Below are positions 16,666 to 24,932 of a stretch of DNA of 64,000 bases, piece after piece. Position 1 is the stretch's first letter; every line of letters starts with the position of its first letter. A program made the translations under genes and the position numbers. The DNA lies in the NCBI RefSeq assembly GCF_023923225.1, contig NZ_CP099489.1, positions 2,418,001 to 2,482,000 on the forward strand. The letters run 5' to 3'. The notes beneath the pieces were generated by a model. It was not told the DNA's origin. It searched no databases and saw only the letters and a program-made list of their open reading frames with translations. The DNA is from Ornithinimicrobium faecis. Lineage in GTDB: Bacteria; Actinomycetota; Actinomycetes; Actinomycetales; Dermatophilaceae.

Positions 16666-18867
16666 TCAGGATGAGGATTCGGCGCTCCGGAGCTCCTCGG
16701 CCAGGGCCAGCAGGCTCTCGCGCTGAGGAGCGTCGTCGGTGCCGGTGGCGTTCGTCATGACATAGCTGATGAGTCGGGCGACACCGTCACCGGCCCGGCC
16801 CGAGTCCACGTCGAGCAGGGCCTGCAGCGCGACCAGGGCAGCACTGTCGCTGCGCTGGACCGCCACCTCGGTGAGCACGGCCGCGGCCTCCTCCGGCCTC
16901 TGCAGCTGCCGCAGTGCCGCGGCCATCGCCACCTGGGCACGGAAGCGGTGCGGCTCCCGCAGTCGGGCGCGCAGTGCCTCGCCATAGCGGCTGATCGCCT
17001 GGGTCTCCTGCCCGGCTGCCTCCAGGGCGGCCGCGAGCTCGAACACCAGTCGCGGGTCCTCCGGAGCCTGCTCCAACAGGGTGCGGGCCGCCTCCACGCG
17101 CTCTGCGGGGGGCTGGTCCTGGATCGCGGCGAGGACTGCCTCGAGCTCGTGCTCGCCCCGTGCGGCAACGACCTTGCGACGGATCTGCCGGGCGGTGTCC
17201 TGGTGGGCGCCGTGCTCGGTGAGCCACTCGACGACCCCGGGGCGGTCGCGATGCACCATCAGTGCAGCGACGTCGCCGTCCGCCAGGTTCTCGGCGACGG
17301 CCGCAAGCCCGGACACCTCATCCTCCGAGGAGCCGGAGGACACGGCGCCGACGTTGGCCAGCCCCTGGACGAACTGCGACTCCAGGTTCTCCGTGGTGCG
17401 CCCCCGCAGGTAGTGCCCCTTGTGGACGATCTGGACACGGTCGGCCCGCCGACCAGCGATCTCACCGAGACCAATGAGGATCTCATCGGTCCGGTCACCG
17501 ACGCCGCCGAGTCCGAGGTGGACCCGGTCGCCGGGCGTGCGCAACCCCTCGGCCACCGTCAGCAGGGCTTCGAGACCGGCCTCGTTGTGGGCCAGGTCGA
17601 TGATCATCGTTGCCTTGCCACCTGAGGGCAGCGGCAGAGTCCACACATTCATCCGGCCGGGGTTGTGCTCGAGGTCCGGCGCAAACGTGCGCAGCCCCTC
17701 GATCACGGCCTCGCGGGGCAACCCGAGCCCGAGACCACCCGCGGTGGCGGCCAGGGCGTTGGCGATGTTGTGCTCGGACAGCCCGGACAGCGTCATCGGC
17801 ACGTCCAGGATCCGGATCAGCCGGTCGGGGTCAGCTCCGCGTCGCAGGATGACGATGTCGCCCTGCAGCACGGTCATCCCCCGTCCGCCGCGCTCCACCG
17901 TCTCGCGCAGGGCCGGTGAGTCCGGGTCGAGGCTGAACATCCAGATGCGACCGCTGGCCTCCGTCGCCATGGCCCGGACACGGGGGTCGTCACCGTTGAG
18001 GACGACCCAGCCCTCCTTGCGGGTGACCCGCGTGATGATCGACTTGACCTCAGCGAGCTGGTCGACCGTGTCAATGCCCTGCACACCCAGGTGGTCGGCG
18101 GTGACGTTGGTGACAATGCTGACGTCGTTGTGGGAGACCCCCATGCCCTTGAGCAGCAGACCACCGCGGGCGGTCTCGAGCAGGCCCAGCTCGACCGACT
18201 TGTCCTCCAGGACGTTGCGCCCACCGGACGGGCCGGAATAGTCCCCCGCAATCTTCACCTCGCCCTGGATGAACACGCCCTCGGTCGAGCTCCAGCCGCA
18301 GCGCAGTCCGGCCGTCATCCCCATGTGGGCCAGCAGTCGGGTGGTCGACGTCTTGCCGTTGGTGCCGGTGATCGAGGCCACCGGGATGCGCGGCCGCAGC
18401 TGGGTGGGGCGCGAGGAGTCCTCGGCCGCCCGCACCTGCGCGGCGGCACCAGTCAGCAGTTCGTCGGCCGAGTCGCCAGCGAGCAGCCCCTCGAGCACGG
18501 GGCCGAGGGCCTCCCCCAGGGCGACCGCACGACCACGGTGGCGCCACGGGAAGGCCACCACGACCGAGTTGAGGTCGGTGCCCACACGCCCGCGCACACC
18601 CACCCGGCTCGGGACTGCGTCGGAGATCCGTCGCAGGACGGTGCCGGCCAGACGGCTGAGGAACCGCTGGCGCTGCTCGGTCCCTGGCTTGCCGGGCACC
18701 GCGCGACGCAACCCCACCACCGCGGCGATGCTGGTCGCGCTCTCGGCGTCGAGGCGCTGAAAGCCGGGCAGCGAGAGACTCACCTTGACGGCAGGTCGGG
18801 CAAAATACAGATTCGGTCCCTCGAGCAGGCGCACCTCGGTCACCTCGACCGTGGTTGCCTCAGTCAT
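16666..18867 (-). CDS. CphA-like Mur ligase without ATP-grasp domain, with TPR-like tail
   Basis: A 733-residue protein homologous to the N-domain and Mur-ligase half of cyanophycin synthetase. The N-terminus has LLEGPNLYFARP (residues 14-25), matching YRGPNIWNYEQA of CphA. The P-loop GTNGKT is at 168-173, and ETARGGLLLKGMG matches EVARGGILREGLG of CphA. The whole ATP-grasp domain is missing. After about residue 560 the protein continues as helical pairs of TPR type (about 590-733), for example LVFELAAALEAAGQETQAI. It should bind ATP and form an amide bond to an amino-acid or peptide substrate, but the substrate is unknown. It converges on cphA. Its first residues lie 37 bp from fabI, which runs in the same direction downstream of fabG. 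Confidence 0.85.
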   Translation of the reverse strand: MTEATTVEVTEVRLLEGPNLYFARPAVKVSLSLPGFQRLDAESATSIAAVVGLRRAVPGKPGTEQRQRFLSRLAGTVLRRISDAVPSRVGVRGRVGTDLNSVVVAFPWRHRGRAVALGEALGPVLEGLLAGDSADELLTGAAAQVRAAEDSSRPTQLRPRIPVASITGTNGKTSTTRLLAHMGMTAGLRCGWSSTEGVFIQGEVKIAGDYSGPSGGRNVLEDKSVELGLLETARGGLLLKGMGVSHNDVSIVTNVTADHLGVQGIDTVDQLAEVKSIITRVTRKEGWVVLNGDDPRVRAMATEASGRIWMFSLDPDSPALRETVERGGRGMTVLQGDIVILRRGADPDRLIRILDVPMTLSGLSEHNIANALAATAGGLGLGLPREAVIEGLRTFAPDLEHNPGRMNVWTLPLPSGGKATMIIDLAHNEAGLEALLTVAEGLRTPGDRVHLGLGGVGDRTDEILIGLGEIAGRRADRVQIVHKGHYLRGRTTENLESQFVQGLANVGAVSSGSSEDEVSGLAAVAENLADGDVAALMVHRDRPGVVEWLTEHGAHQDTARQIRRKVVAARGEHELEAVLAAIQDQPPAERVEAARTLLEQAPEDPRLVFELAAALEAAGQETQAISRYGEALRARLREPHRFRAQVAMAAALRQLQRPEEAAAVLTEVAVQRSDSAALVALQALLDVDSGRAGDGVARLISYVMTNATGTDDAPQRESLLALAEELRSAESSS

Positions 18868-18903
18868 CGTCGCCGCAGACCGTTCGCGCGTGCACCATCG
18901 TGG

Positions 18904-19659
18904 TCAGAAGCCCATCGCGTGGAAGCCGCCGTCCACGTGCACGATCTCGCCCGTGGTCGAGGGGAACCAGTCGGACAGCAGCGCGACGCACGCCTTGGCA
19001 GCCGGCTCGGCGTCCCGCAGATCCCAGCCCAGCGGCGAGCGCTCGCCCCACTTTGCGAACTGTTCAAACATCGGGATGGAGCGTGCCGCGGTCGTGGCGA
19101 TCGGGCCGGCGGAGACCAGGTTGGAGCGGATCCCCTTGGGGCCGAGGTCGCGCGCGAGATAGCGGTTGGTCGACTCAAAGGCCGCCTTGGCGACACCCAT
19201 CCAGTCATAGACCGGCCAGGCCTTCGTGGCGTCGAGGGTCAGGCCCACGACGCTGCCGCCCTCGCTCATCAGGGGCAGGGCCGCGACGGCCAGGGACTTC
19301 AGGGAGTAGGCCGACACCTGCAGCGCCGTGGCCACGTCCTCCCACTGTGCCTCCAGGAAGTTGAACGCCCCGGCAGGAGCGAAGCCGATCGAGTGCACGA
19401 CACCGTCGAGGTGGTCGACGTGCTCCTTCAGTCGCTCGGCCAGGGTGTCCAGGTGCTCCTGGTTCGACACGTCGAGCTCGATGACCTCGGGGGTCGTTGG
19501 CAACCGCTTGGCGATCGACTGGGTGATCCGGAAGGTGCGTCCAAACGAGGTGAGGATCACCTCGGCGCCCTGCTCCTGAGCCAGGCGGGCGACGTGGAAC
19601 GCGATGGAGGAGTCCATGAGGACACCCGTGATGAGGAGCTTCTTTCCTTCGAGCAGCAT
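18904..19659 (-). CDS. fabI: Enoyl-ACP reductase (NADH), FabI/InhA type
   Basis: Catalyses the last reduction of the fatty-acid elongation cycle, trans-2-enoyl-ACP to acyl-ACP. The 251-residue protein has the FabI/InhA dinucleotide motif TGVLMDSSIAF (11-21), catalytic Tyr151 and Lys158 in the Y-x6-K spacing (YDWMGVAK), and the substrate-loop segment SAGPIATTAARSIPMF near 188-203. Several stretches read closer to mycobacterial InhA than to enteric FabI. The start ATG has a TAGTCT -10 ending 7 nt upstream although fabG lies only 89 bp upstream on the same strand, so it may have its own promoter. Confidence 0.94.
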   Translation of the reverse strand: MLLEGKKLLITGVLMDSSIAFHVARLAQEQGAEVILTSFGRTFRITQSIAKRLPTTPEVIELDVSNQEHLDTLAERLKEHVDHLDGVVHSIGFAPAGAFNFLEAQWEDVATALQVSAYSLKSLAVAALPLMSEGGSVVGLTLDATKAWPVYDWMGVAKAAFESTNRYLARDLGPKGIRSNLVSAGPIATTAARSIPMFEQFAKWGERSPLGWDLRDAEPAAKACVALLSDWFPSTTGEIVHVDGGFHAMGF

Positions 19660-19666
19660 GGAGAGC

Positions 19667-19672
19667 AGACTA
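19667..19672 (-). promoter_or_regulatory. Putative -10 of a leaderless promoter (fabI)
   Basis: On the minus strand TAGTCT ends 7 nt before the fabI ATG at 19659. Confidence 0.45.
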
Positions 19673-19748
19673 GCGCCCCGCGCGCGTCACGCGAGCGAGC
19701 GCACCGGGAGTTGCGGCGACCGAAACGGAGCGCCCGGGTCCGGGCACG

Positions 19749-20489
<741 letters not shown>

Positions 20490-20492
20490 TCA

Positions 20493-20498
20493 ACGGTA
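20493..20498 (-). promoter_or_regulatory. Putative -10 of a leaderless promoter (fabG)
   Basis: On the minus strand TACCGT ends 6 nt before the fabG GTG at 20486. It is divergent from the promoter of the DUF3099 gene. Confidence 0.45.
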
Positions 20499-20556
20499 GC
20501 CCGTGGACGGCAGCGGCACGAGCGCGCACCCCGTCAAGTCATTCAGCGAGCGGACG

Positions 20557-20562
20557 TATCGT
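20557..20562 (+). promoter_or_regulatory. Putative -10 of a leaderless promoter (DUF3099 gene)
   Basis: TATCGT ends 6 nt before the GTG at 20569. The intervening GGAGGG also resembles a ribosome site but is too close to the start to act as one. Confidence 0.45.
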
Positions 20563-20568
20563 GGAGGG

Positions 20569-20913
20569 GTGCGCAGGAAGAAGGTCGCCCAGGGGGTGAC
20601 CACCGTCAGACGGTCCCCCAAGGAGGACCGGGAGCAGCGCATGCGCAGTTATGCGATCGCCATGTCGATCCGCACCGTCTCCTTCCCCCTGGCGGTCTGG
20701 GCCCTGCTCAGCGGGTGGACCGTCATCGGCATCGTGCTGGCGCTCGCCGCCACCTTCCTGCCCCAGGTCGCGGTGATGACCGCCAACGCCGTCGATCACC
20801 GCACCGCACCGGCCGGCCACCTGACTTCGCCGACGCGGATGCTCGGTCCCGGTGACTCCACCACCTCGCGGGAGACCACCACGCCACGGGATGGGCCCGA
20901 TGCTGAGCTGTAG
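20569..20913 (+). CDS. DUF3099 membrane protein
   Basis: A 114-residue small membrane protein of unknown function, conserved in actinobacteria. After a basic N-terminus come two closely spaced helices (about residues 32-50 and 54-72, YAIAMSIRTVSFPLAVWALL and following), matching the DUF3099 layout. The last 35 residues are hydrophilic. GTG at 20569 is chosen because of the -10 before it; an in-frame ATG at 20641 would remove the basic leader. Its end overlaps the next small gene, and the two are followed at once by SURF1. Confidence 0.75.
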   Translation: MRRKKVAQGVTTVRRSPKEDREQRMRSYAIAMSIRTVSFPLAVWALLSGWTVIGIVLALAATFLPQVAVMTANAVDHRTAPAGHLTSPTRMLGPGDSTTSRETTTPRDGPDAEL

Positions 20914-21103
20914 TGCCAAGGCCTGCCGTGCCCGGGCGACCCACGGAGTCGTGTGGAACAACCCCAAGGTGCATCAGCCCGAGCGTCGCAAGGTCTGGCT
21001 AGCCTGCCCCGATCACCGAGAGTCGTTGAGCAGCTTTGTGGCGCTGCGCGGCTTCCTGATCGAGGTCCTGCCCATCGACCAGCTCGGCGAGCAGGACGGC
21101 TGA
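20900..21103 (+). CDS. Small conserved actinobacterial protein with putative metal-binding Cys/His
   Basis: A 67-residue protein with CSAKACRARATHGVVWNNP followed by ERRKVWLACPDHRESLSSF. The three cysteines and the histidines (Cys4, Cys8, Cys in LACPDH) suggest a small zinc-binding fold; no enzyme function is supported. Some database entries name this family acetone carboxylase, which has no basis in the sequence. Two in-frame ATGs (20891 and 20900) are possible; both overlap the end of the DUF3099 gene, so the genes are coupled. SURF1 starts 1 bp after its stop. Confidence 0.7.
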   Translation: MLSCSAKACRARATHGVVWNNPKVHQPERRKVWLACPDHRESLSSFVALRGFLIEVLPIDQLGEQDG

Positions 21104-21104
21104 C

Positions 21105-21938
21105 TTGCTGCGCACGCTCCTCACCGGCCGCTGGCTGGGCTATCTCGCGTTGGGTGTCGTCTTCGCTGTCGTCACCGTGCTGCTCGGCAACTGGCAGTTC
21201 TCCCGGCACGAGGACAAGGTGGCCGCGCGCGACCGCGTGGAGGCTCACTACGACGCGGTCCCCGTGCCGCTCGAGGATGTGCTCACGGCCGACGGTGCGC
21301 CGCTCCCCGAGGACGATGAATGGACTCGCGTGATCGTCAGCGGGGAGTATGCCGTCGATCAGCAGCTCTATGTCCGCAACCGACCGCAGTCAAAGACCTA
21401 TGGCTACGAGATCCTGGTGCCGCTGGACACGGCCGCCGGCACCCTGGCCGTCGACCGGGGGTGGGCCCCCAACGCTGAGACTGCCGCAACCCTGCCGGAC
21501 GTGCCCCCTGCACCTGAGGGTGAGGTTGAGGTGACTGGCTGGTTGCGCCCGGGCGAGGCAGACCTGGAGCGGGACATGCCGCCGGACCAGCTCGCCTCGA
21601 TCAACCTGGCCACCGCCGAGCAGCGGTGGGAGCGTCCCGTCCTGGGTGCCTACCTGGTGCTACAGGAAGAGTCGTATGCCGAGGGGTCGGCCGCGCAGAT
21701 CCCTCGCCCGACTCCGTTGCTTGCGCCGCGCACGGACCTGGGGTCTCATTTCGCCTACTCCCTGCAGTGGTGGCTGAGCTCCCCCGTCCTGCTCATCCTG
21801 GTCTTCGTGATGGCCCGCCGCGAGTGGCTCGAGGGCGAGGGCAGGGCGTCGCAGACCCGCCCGGGCGCTGAGCGGGAGGGCGCGCAGAAGCCACCAAAAC
21901 CCAAGAAGGTGCGCATCTGGGATGAGGAGGACTGGTAG
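21105..21938 (+). CDS. SURF1 family cytochrome oxidase assembly protein
   Basis: A 277-residue membrane protein with one helix near residues 11-29 (WLGYLALGVVFAVVTVLLG) and a second near 222-240 (WWLSSPVLLILVFVMAR), with the SURF1 domain outside between them. The family hallmarks are LGNWQFSRHEDK, VRNRPQSKTYGYEILVPL, and VDRGWAP. SURF1 helps insert haem a into cytochrome c oxidase; ctaA and ctaB for haem A synthesis lie 18 kb away. The start is TTG. The last 35 residues are a proline/lysine-rich cytoplasmic tail. A 12-bp triplication begins 9 bp after the stop. Confidence 0.88.
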   Translation: MLRTLLTGRWLGYLALGVVFAVVTVLLGNWQFSRHEDKVAARDRVEAHYDAVPVPLEDVLTADGAPLPEDDEWTRVIVSGEYAVDQQLYVRNRPQSKTYGYEILVPLDTAAGTLAVDRGWAPNAETAATLPDVPPAPEGEVEVTGWLRPGEADLERDMPPDQLASINLATAEQRWERPVLGAYLVLQEESYAEGSAAQIPRPTPLLAPRTDLGSHFAYSLQWWLSSPVLLILVFVMARREWLEGEGRASQTRPGAEREGAQKPPKPKKVRIWDEEDW

Positions 21939-21947
21939 CGCGGAGCC

Positions 21948-21981
21948 CAGTGTCAGCTTCAGTGTCAGCTTCAGTGTCAGC
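21948..21981 (+). repeat. 12-bp direct repeat, about 3 copies
   Basis: CAGTGTCAGCTT occurs at 21948 and 21960, with a partial third copy at 21972. It follows the SURF1 stop and ends about 20 bp before the SDR start. Confidence 0.8.
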
Positions 21982-22002
21982 CGCGCGTGCCACGATGTGC
22001 CC

Positions 22003-22770
22003 ATGGATCTCGGACTGGCTGGTCGCGGCTACATCGTCACCGGCGGCACGCGCGGACTCGGCCGGGCCACGGCCGAGCACCTTGTTGCCGATGGGGCCCA
22101 GGTCCTGCTGGTCGGCCGCGACCACGCCCAGGCCGAGCGCTCGGCAGGTGAGTTGACCGACGAGGGCGAGGGCACGGCATACCCTCTGTCTGCGGATCTG
22201 GCCGATCCGTCGGCCGCCCAGCTCATTCTCGAGGCGGCCCAGGACCACCTGGACAGCATCGACGGGGCCGTCCTCAGCGTGGGTGGCCCACCGGCCGGGC
22301 CGTTCCGGGACAAGACCGACGACGAGTGGCGCGCGGCCTTCGAGCAGGTGCACCTCGGTCCGCTGCGCATGGCCAGGACCCTGCTGGAGGCTGCGATGCG
22401 CCCGATGGCGATCACGTTCGTGCTCTCGACATCGGTGCGCTCACCCCTGCCCGATCTGGCCATCTCCAACGGTCTGCGTCCTGGACTGGCGATGGCCGCC
22501 AAGACGATGGCACAGGAATACGGCGCCGAGGGGCACCGCATCAACGCCGTCCTGCCGGGGCGGTTCGACACCGACCGGGTGCGCGAGATGGATGAGGCGA
22601 GTGGTGATCCGGCGGGTCGCCGGGTGGCGCACGCCAGCATCGTGCCGCTGGGCCGGCTCGGGCAACCCGAGGAGTTTGGCGCGGTGGCGGCGTTCGTCAC
22701 CTCGCCGATGGCGTCCTACATGACCGGCTCGGTGACGACGGTCGACGGGGGTCAGACCCAGGCCCTGTGA
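22003..22770 (+). CDS. SDR-fold protein with altered catalytic residues
   Basis: A 255-residue short-chain dehydrogenase/reductase fold with the cofactor motif TGGTRGLG (13-20) and a C-terminal MTGSVTTVDGGQ. In the active-site region the usual Tyr-x3-Lys aligns with Ser155 and Arg159 (ISNGLRPGLAMAAKTMA), so both catalytic residues are replaced, while Ser142/Ser144 remain. A known subgroup of SDRs has this SNxLR pattern, so it is probably a subfamily trait and not decay. Substrate and reaction are unknown. The ATG is preceded by a weak CACGAT hexamer 6 nt upstream; a longer open frame into the repeat is rejected. Confidence 0.82.
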   Translation: MDLGLAGRGYIVTGGTRGLGRATAEHLVADGAQVLLVGRDHAQAERSAGELTDEGEGTAYPLSADLADPSAAQLILEAAQDHLDSIDGAVLSVGGPPAGPFRDKTDDEWRAAFEQVHLGPLRMARTLLEAAMRPMAITFVLSTSVRSPLPDLAISNGLRPGLAMAAKTMAQEYGAEGHRINAVLPGRFDTDRVREMDEASGDPAGRRVAHASIVPLGRLGQPEEFGAVAAFVTSPMASYMTGSVTTVDGGQTQAL

Positions 22771-22836
22771 CGCACCGAGGCTAGGCTGTGCCCCGCGGTG
22801 CCTGTCCCGCCCCGTTCCCCGAGCCGAGGAGGCCTC

Positions 22837-23268
22837 ATGCCCGTCGCCGTCGCACACAACGCTGCCGCCGCAGGCCGCGCTGCCGTCGCTGCCGCCCTGG
22901 ACTGGGCCCTGGTCCACGACACGAACCTGCTGGTGCTGCACGTGCAGGACACCGGACGCGGCGGTGCGAGCGGCACCCCCGCCGACGCCGCCGAGGTGAC
23001 GGCCGTGGCCAAGGACGTCGAGGAAGTGATCCGTGAGTCCGGGACGCAGACTCCCCCGCAGTGGAAGGTCGTCTCGGCGACCTCCGCCGGCGAGGTCCCT
23101 GCGGCTCTCCTGGGCCTGTGCGCGGAGCACGACGCCAAGATCCTGGTGCTCGGGTCCCGCCGGCGCACGGAGGTCGGCAAGTTCTTCATGGGCGGCAAGA
23201 CCCAGCGCATCCTGCTGGACAGCCCGATCCCCGTCCTCGTCGTCAAGGGTGCCCCCGCAACTTCGTAG
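22837..23268 (+). CDS. Universal stress protein (UspA fold)
   Basis: A 143-residue single-domain UspA protein. The N-terminus PVAVAHNAAAAGRAAVAAALDWA and LLVLHV match the first strand, helix and second strand. The ATP-site segment is ILVLGSRRRTEVGKFFMGG near residues 102-120, a variant of the G-x2-G-x9-G-(S/T) signature, followed by SPIPVLVVK. The ATG has GAGGAGG upstream, and TAGGCT at 22782 may be its -10. The last three residues and the TAG stop are encoded by the first unit of a 32-bp tandem repeat, so the C-terminal tail may be repeat-derived. Confidence 0.85.
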   Translation: MPVAVAHNAAAAGRAAVAAALDWALVHDTNLLVLHVQDTGRGGASGTPADAAEVTAVAKDVEEVIRESGTQTPPQWKVVSATSAGEVPAALLGLCAEHDAKILVLGSRRRTEVGKFFMGGKTQRILLDSPIPVLVVKGAPATS

Positions 23269-23412
23269 AGGTCTCGTACACCTACCCCGTATTTTCGTAG
23301 AGGTCTCGTACACCTACCCCGCAACTTCGTAGAGGTCTCGTACACCTACCCCGCAACTTCGTAGAGGTCTCGTACACCCACCCCGCCTTTTCATAGCGGT
23401 CTCGCACGCCCC
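23253..23412 (+). repeat. Family A 32-bp tandem repeat, 5 units, overlapping the usp stop
   Basis: Units begin at 23253, 23285, 23317, 23349 and 23381. Each starts CCCCGC and contains GTAGAGGTCTCGTACACC or a close variant. Unit 1 contains the TAG of the universal stress protein gene (23266-23268). The same family, in the same orientation to the upstream gene, follows the ABC permease gene (39190) and ctaB (40718). Confidence 0.95.
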
Positions 23413-23469
23413 CAGAACCTTCTTGCCGCAGTCTCGCCGGTCTCCCAGGGCGCGCACCAAGAAATACGT

Positions 23470-23507
23470 TTGACAATGTTGCTGTCATATTGGCAACCTA
23501 GTTGTCA
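23470..23507 (+). promoter_or_regulatory. marR promoter with two tandem operator-like palindromes
   Basis: Two 17-bp palindromes, TGACAATGTTGCTGTCA (23471-23487) and TGGCAACCTAGTTGTCA (23491-23507), are 20 bp apart start to start, two helical turns. A TTGACA -35 (23470-23475) overlaps the first. CAACCT (23494-23499), 18 bp later and 7 nt before the ATG, may be the -10. This is the layout expected for autorepression by the MarR protein. Confidence 0.6.
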
Positions 23508-23965
23508 TGACTTCCAGCGACGACCTGTATGCCGTGCTGCAGCGGATCCGACCGGTCCACGAGTTGTCGGCCGAGGCCGTCGCAGTGGGCCTGGCGGGGA
23601 CCGAGGTGAGCGTGCCCTTGCGCGCTGTCCTCGAGCGGGTGCACACCACCGGCCCACAGACGGTCCCAGCCATCGCCCGGAGTCTCTATGTCACCCGCCA
23701 GGGCGTCCAGACCCTGGTCGACCGCGCCAAGGAGCTGGGCCTGGTCGAGGCCCGACCCAACCCCGAGCACCGGCGCTCCCACCTGATCTCGCTGACCGAG
23801 GAGGGACAGCGTCAGTTCACCGAACTGCACGGGGCCGAGCTCGAGCGGCTGGCCGGGCTCGCAGAGGAGCTGGACCCGGCCGATGTCGAGGCGTGCGTCC
23901 GGGTGCTGGACCACCTGGTCAACGGACTGGAAGAGATGAAGTCCACCGAAAGGGCCCTCCCATGA
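23507..23965 (+). CDS. MarR-family transcriptional regulator
   Basis: A 152-residue winged-helix protein. The HTH lies near residues 55-80 (VPAIARSLYVTRQGVQTLVDRA) and the wing near 85-100 (EARPNPEHRRSHLISLTEEG), ending in long dimerisation helices. It probably represses its own promoter and the coupled alpha/beta-hydrolase gene, whose ATG overlaps its stop by 4 bp. Two palindromes overlapping its start region are the likely binding sites. The ligand is unknown. Confidence 0.88.
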   Translation: MTSSDDLYAVLQRIRPVHELSAEAVAVGLAGTEVSVPLRAVLERVHTTGPQTVPAIARSLYVTRQGVQTLVDRAKELGLVEARPNPEHRRSHLISLTEEGQRQFTELHGAELERLAGLAEELDPADVEACVRVLDHLVNGLEEMKSTERALP

Positions 23966-24786
23966 CGACCACCGATCACCTCCACCGCCTCGAGCTGGCC
24001 GACGGCCACCTCACCTATGCGATCGACGGCACCGGCACACCGCCCGTCGTCCTGCTGCACGCAGGCTATGTCGACCACCGGATGTATGAGCGCGAGCTCG
24101 CCCACCTCGCCCAGCGCACCACCGTCGTCGCACCGGATGCGCGCACCCACGGCTGGTCGTCCTCGGGCACCACACCGTTTCGCCAGTGCGACGACATCGC
24201 TGCCCTGCTCCGCCACCTCGATGCCGGTCCAGCTGTGCTCATCGGCACCAGCATGGGGGCCGGCTCCGCCGTCGACACCGCCCTGGAGCACCCCGACCTG
24301 GTGCGTGCCCTCGTGATCTGCGGCGCCGGCACGAACGAGCCGACCTTCACAGACCCCGTCGCGATCCGACACAACGAGCGCGTCCAACAGGCGGTCGAGG
24401 CGATGGACGCGCCCGCGTGGCTGGCGGCGACCCTGCAGTGGGTGGCCGGGCCGACCAGAGATCTCGCCGCCGTGGACCCTGACGTGCTGCGCCTGGTCAA
24501 CGAGATGCACCAGCACTTCATCAGCACCCACATCCGACCTGGCATCCTGCCTCCCGAGCACGTGGTGGGCTCCTGGGAGAGACTGCCCGAGATCGCCGTG
24601 CCCGTCCTCGGGGTCGTCGGCGACCTGGACTATGCCGACCACCACGCCATGACCCAGCGCGCCGTGGTTGCAGTGCAGGACGGCCGCGGTGTCGTGACGA
24701 TCCAGGGCGCTGGCCACTATCCGAACCTCGAGCAGCCGCAGCAGTGGGAGCGCGTCATCGACGACTTCCTGGACACGGTCCTGTGA
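23962..24786 (+). CDS. Alpha/beta-hydrolase fold protein
   Basis: A 274-residue alpha/beta hydrolase. The oxyanion-hole region is VVLLHAGYVDHRMY near residues 30-43. The nucleophile elbow is GTSMGAGS near 95-102 with Ser97. The acid is probably Asp in VVGDLDYADH, and the base is His in GAGHYPNLEQP near the C-terminus. The substrate is not predictable; family members include esterases and C-C hydrolases. The ATG overlaps the marR stop (ATGA), so the two genes form one unit, consistent with a substrate-induced detoxification enzyme. Confidence 0.85.
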   Translation: MTTTDHLHRLELADGHLTYAIDGTGTPPVVLLHAGYVDHRMYERELAHLAQRTTVVAPDARTHGWSSSGTTPFRQCDDIAALLRHLDAGPAVLIGTSMGAGSAVDTALEHPDLVRALVICGAGTNEPTFTDPVAIRHNERVQQAVEAMDAPAWLAATLQWVAGPTRDLAAVDPDVLRLVNEMHQHFISTHIRPGILPPEHVVGSWERLPEIAVPVLGVVGDLDYADHHAMTQRAVVAVQDGRGVVTIQGAGHYPNLEQPQQWERVIDDFLDTVL

Positions 24787-24828
24787 CCTGAGCACCGCGA
24801 GGTTCCACTGCAGTTGATGGGCACGCTC

Positions 24829-24859
24829 AGCACCTATCCGACCACCCTCGGTCGGTGCT
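24829..24859 (+). terminator. Hairpin after the marR-hydrolase operon
   Basis: AGCA-CCTAT-CCGACC-ACCCTC-GGTCGG-TGCT forms a 6-bp GC stem extended by 4 bp across a bulge. No T-run follows. A TAGCGT hexamer overlapping its right flank could instead serve as a -10 for the gene at 24933. Confidence 0.4.
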
Positions 24860-24932
24860 AGCGTGATGTGTCGGCCCGAGAGCCGCCTCCGTCCGGTCAC
24901 GGCAACGACGCCGGCCCCTTCAGGAGGTCATC

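Noticed and set aside
20852..21103. Acetone carboxylase
   Set aside because: A name sometimes given to this small Cys/His protein; nothing in about 70 residues supports an enzyme of that kind.
23253..23412. CRISPR array
   Set aside because: The whole 32-bp unit repeats without unique spacers.
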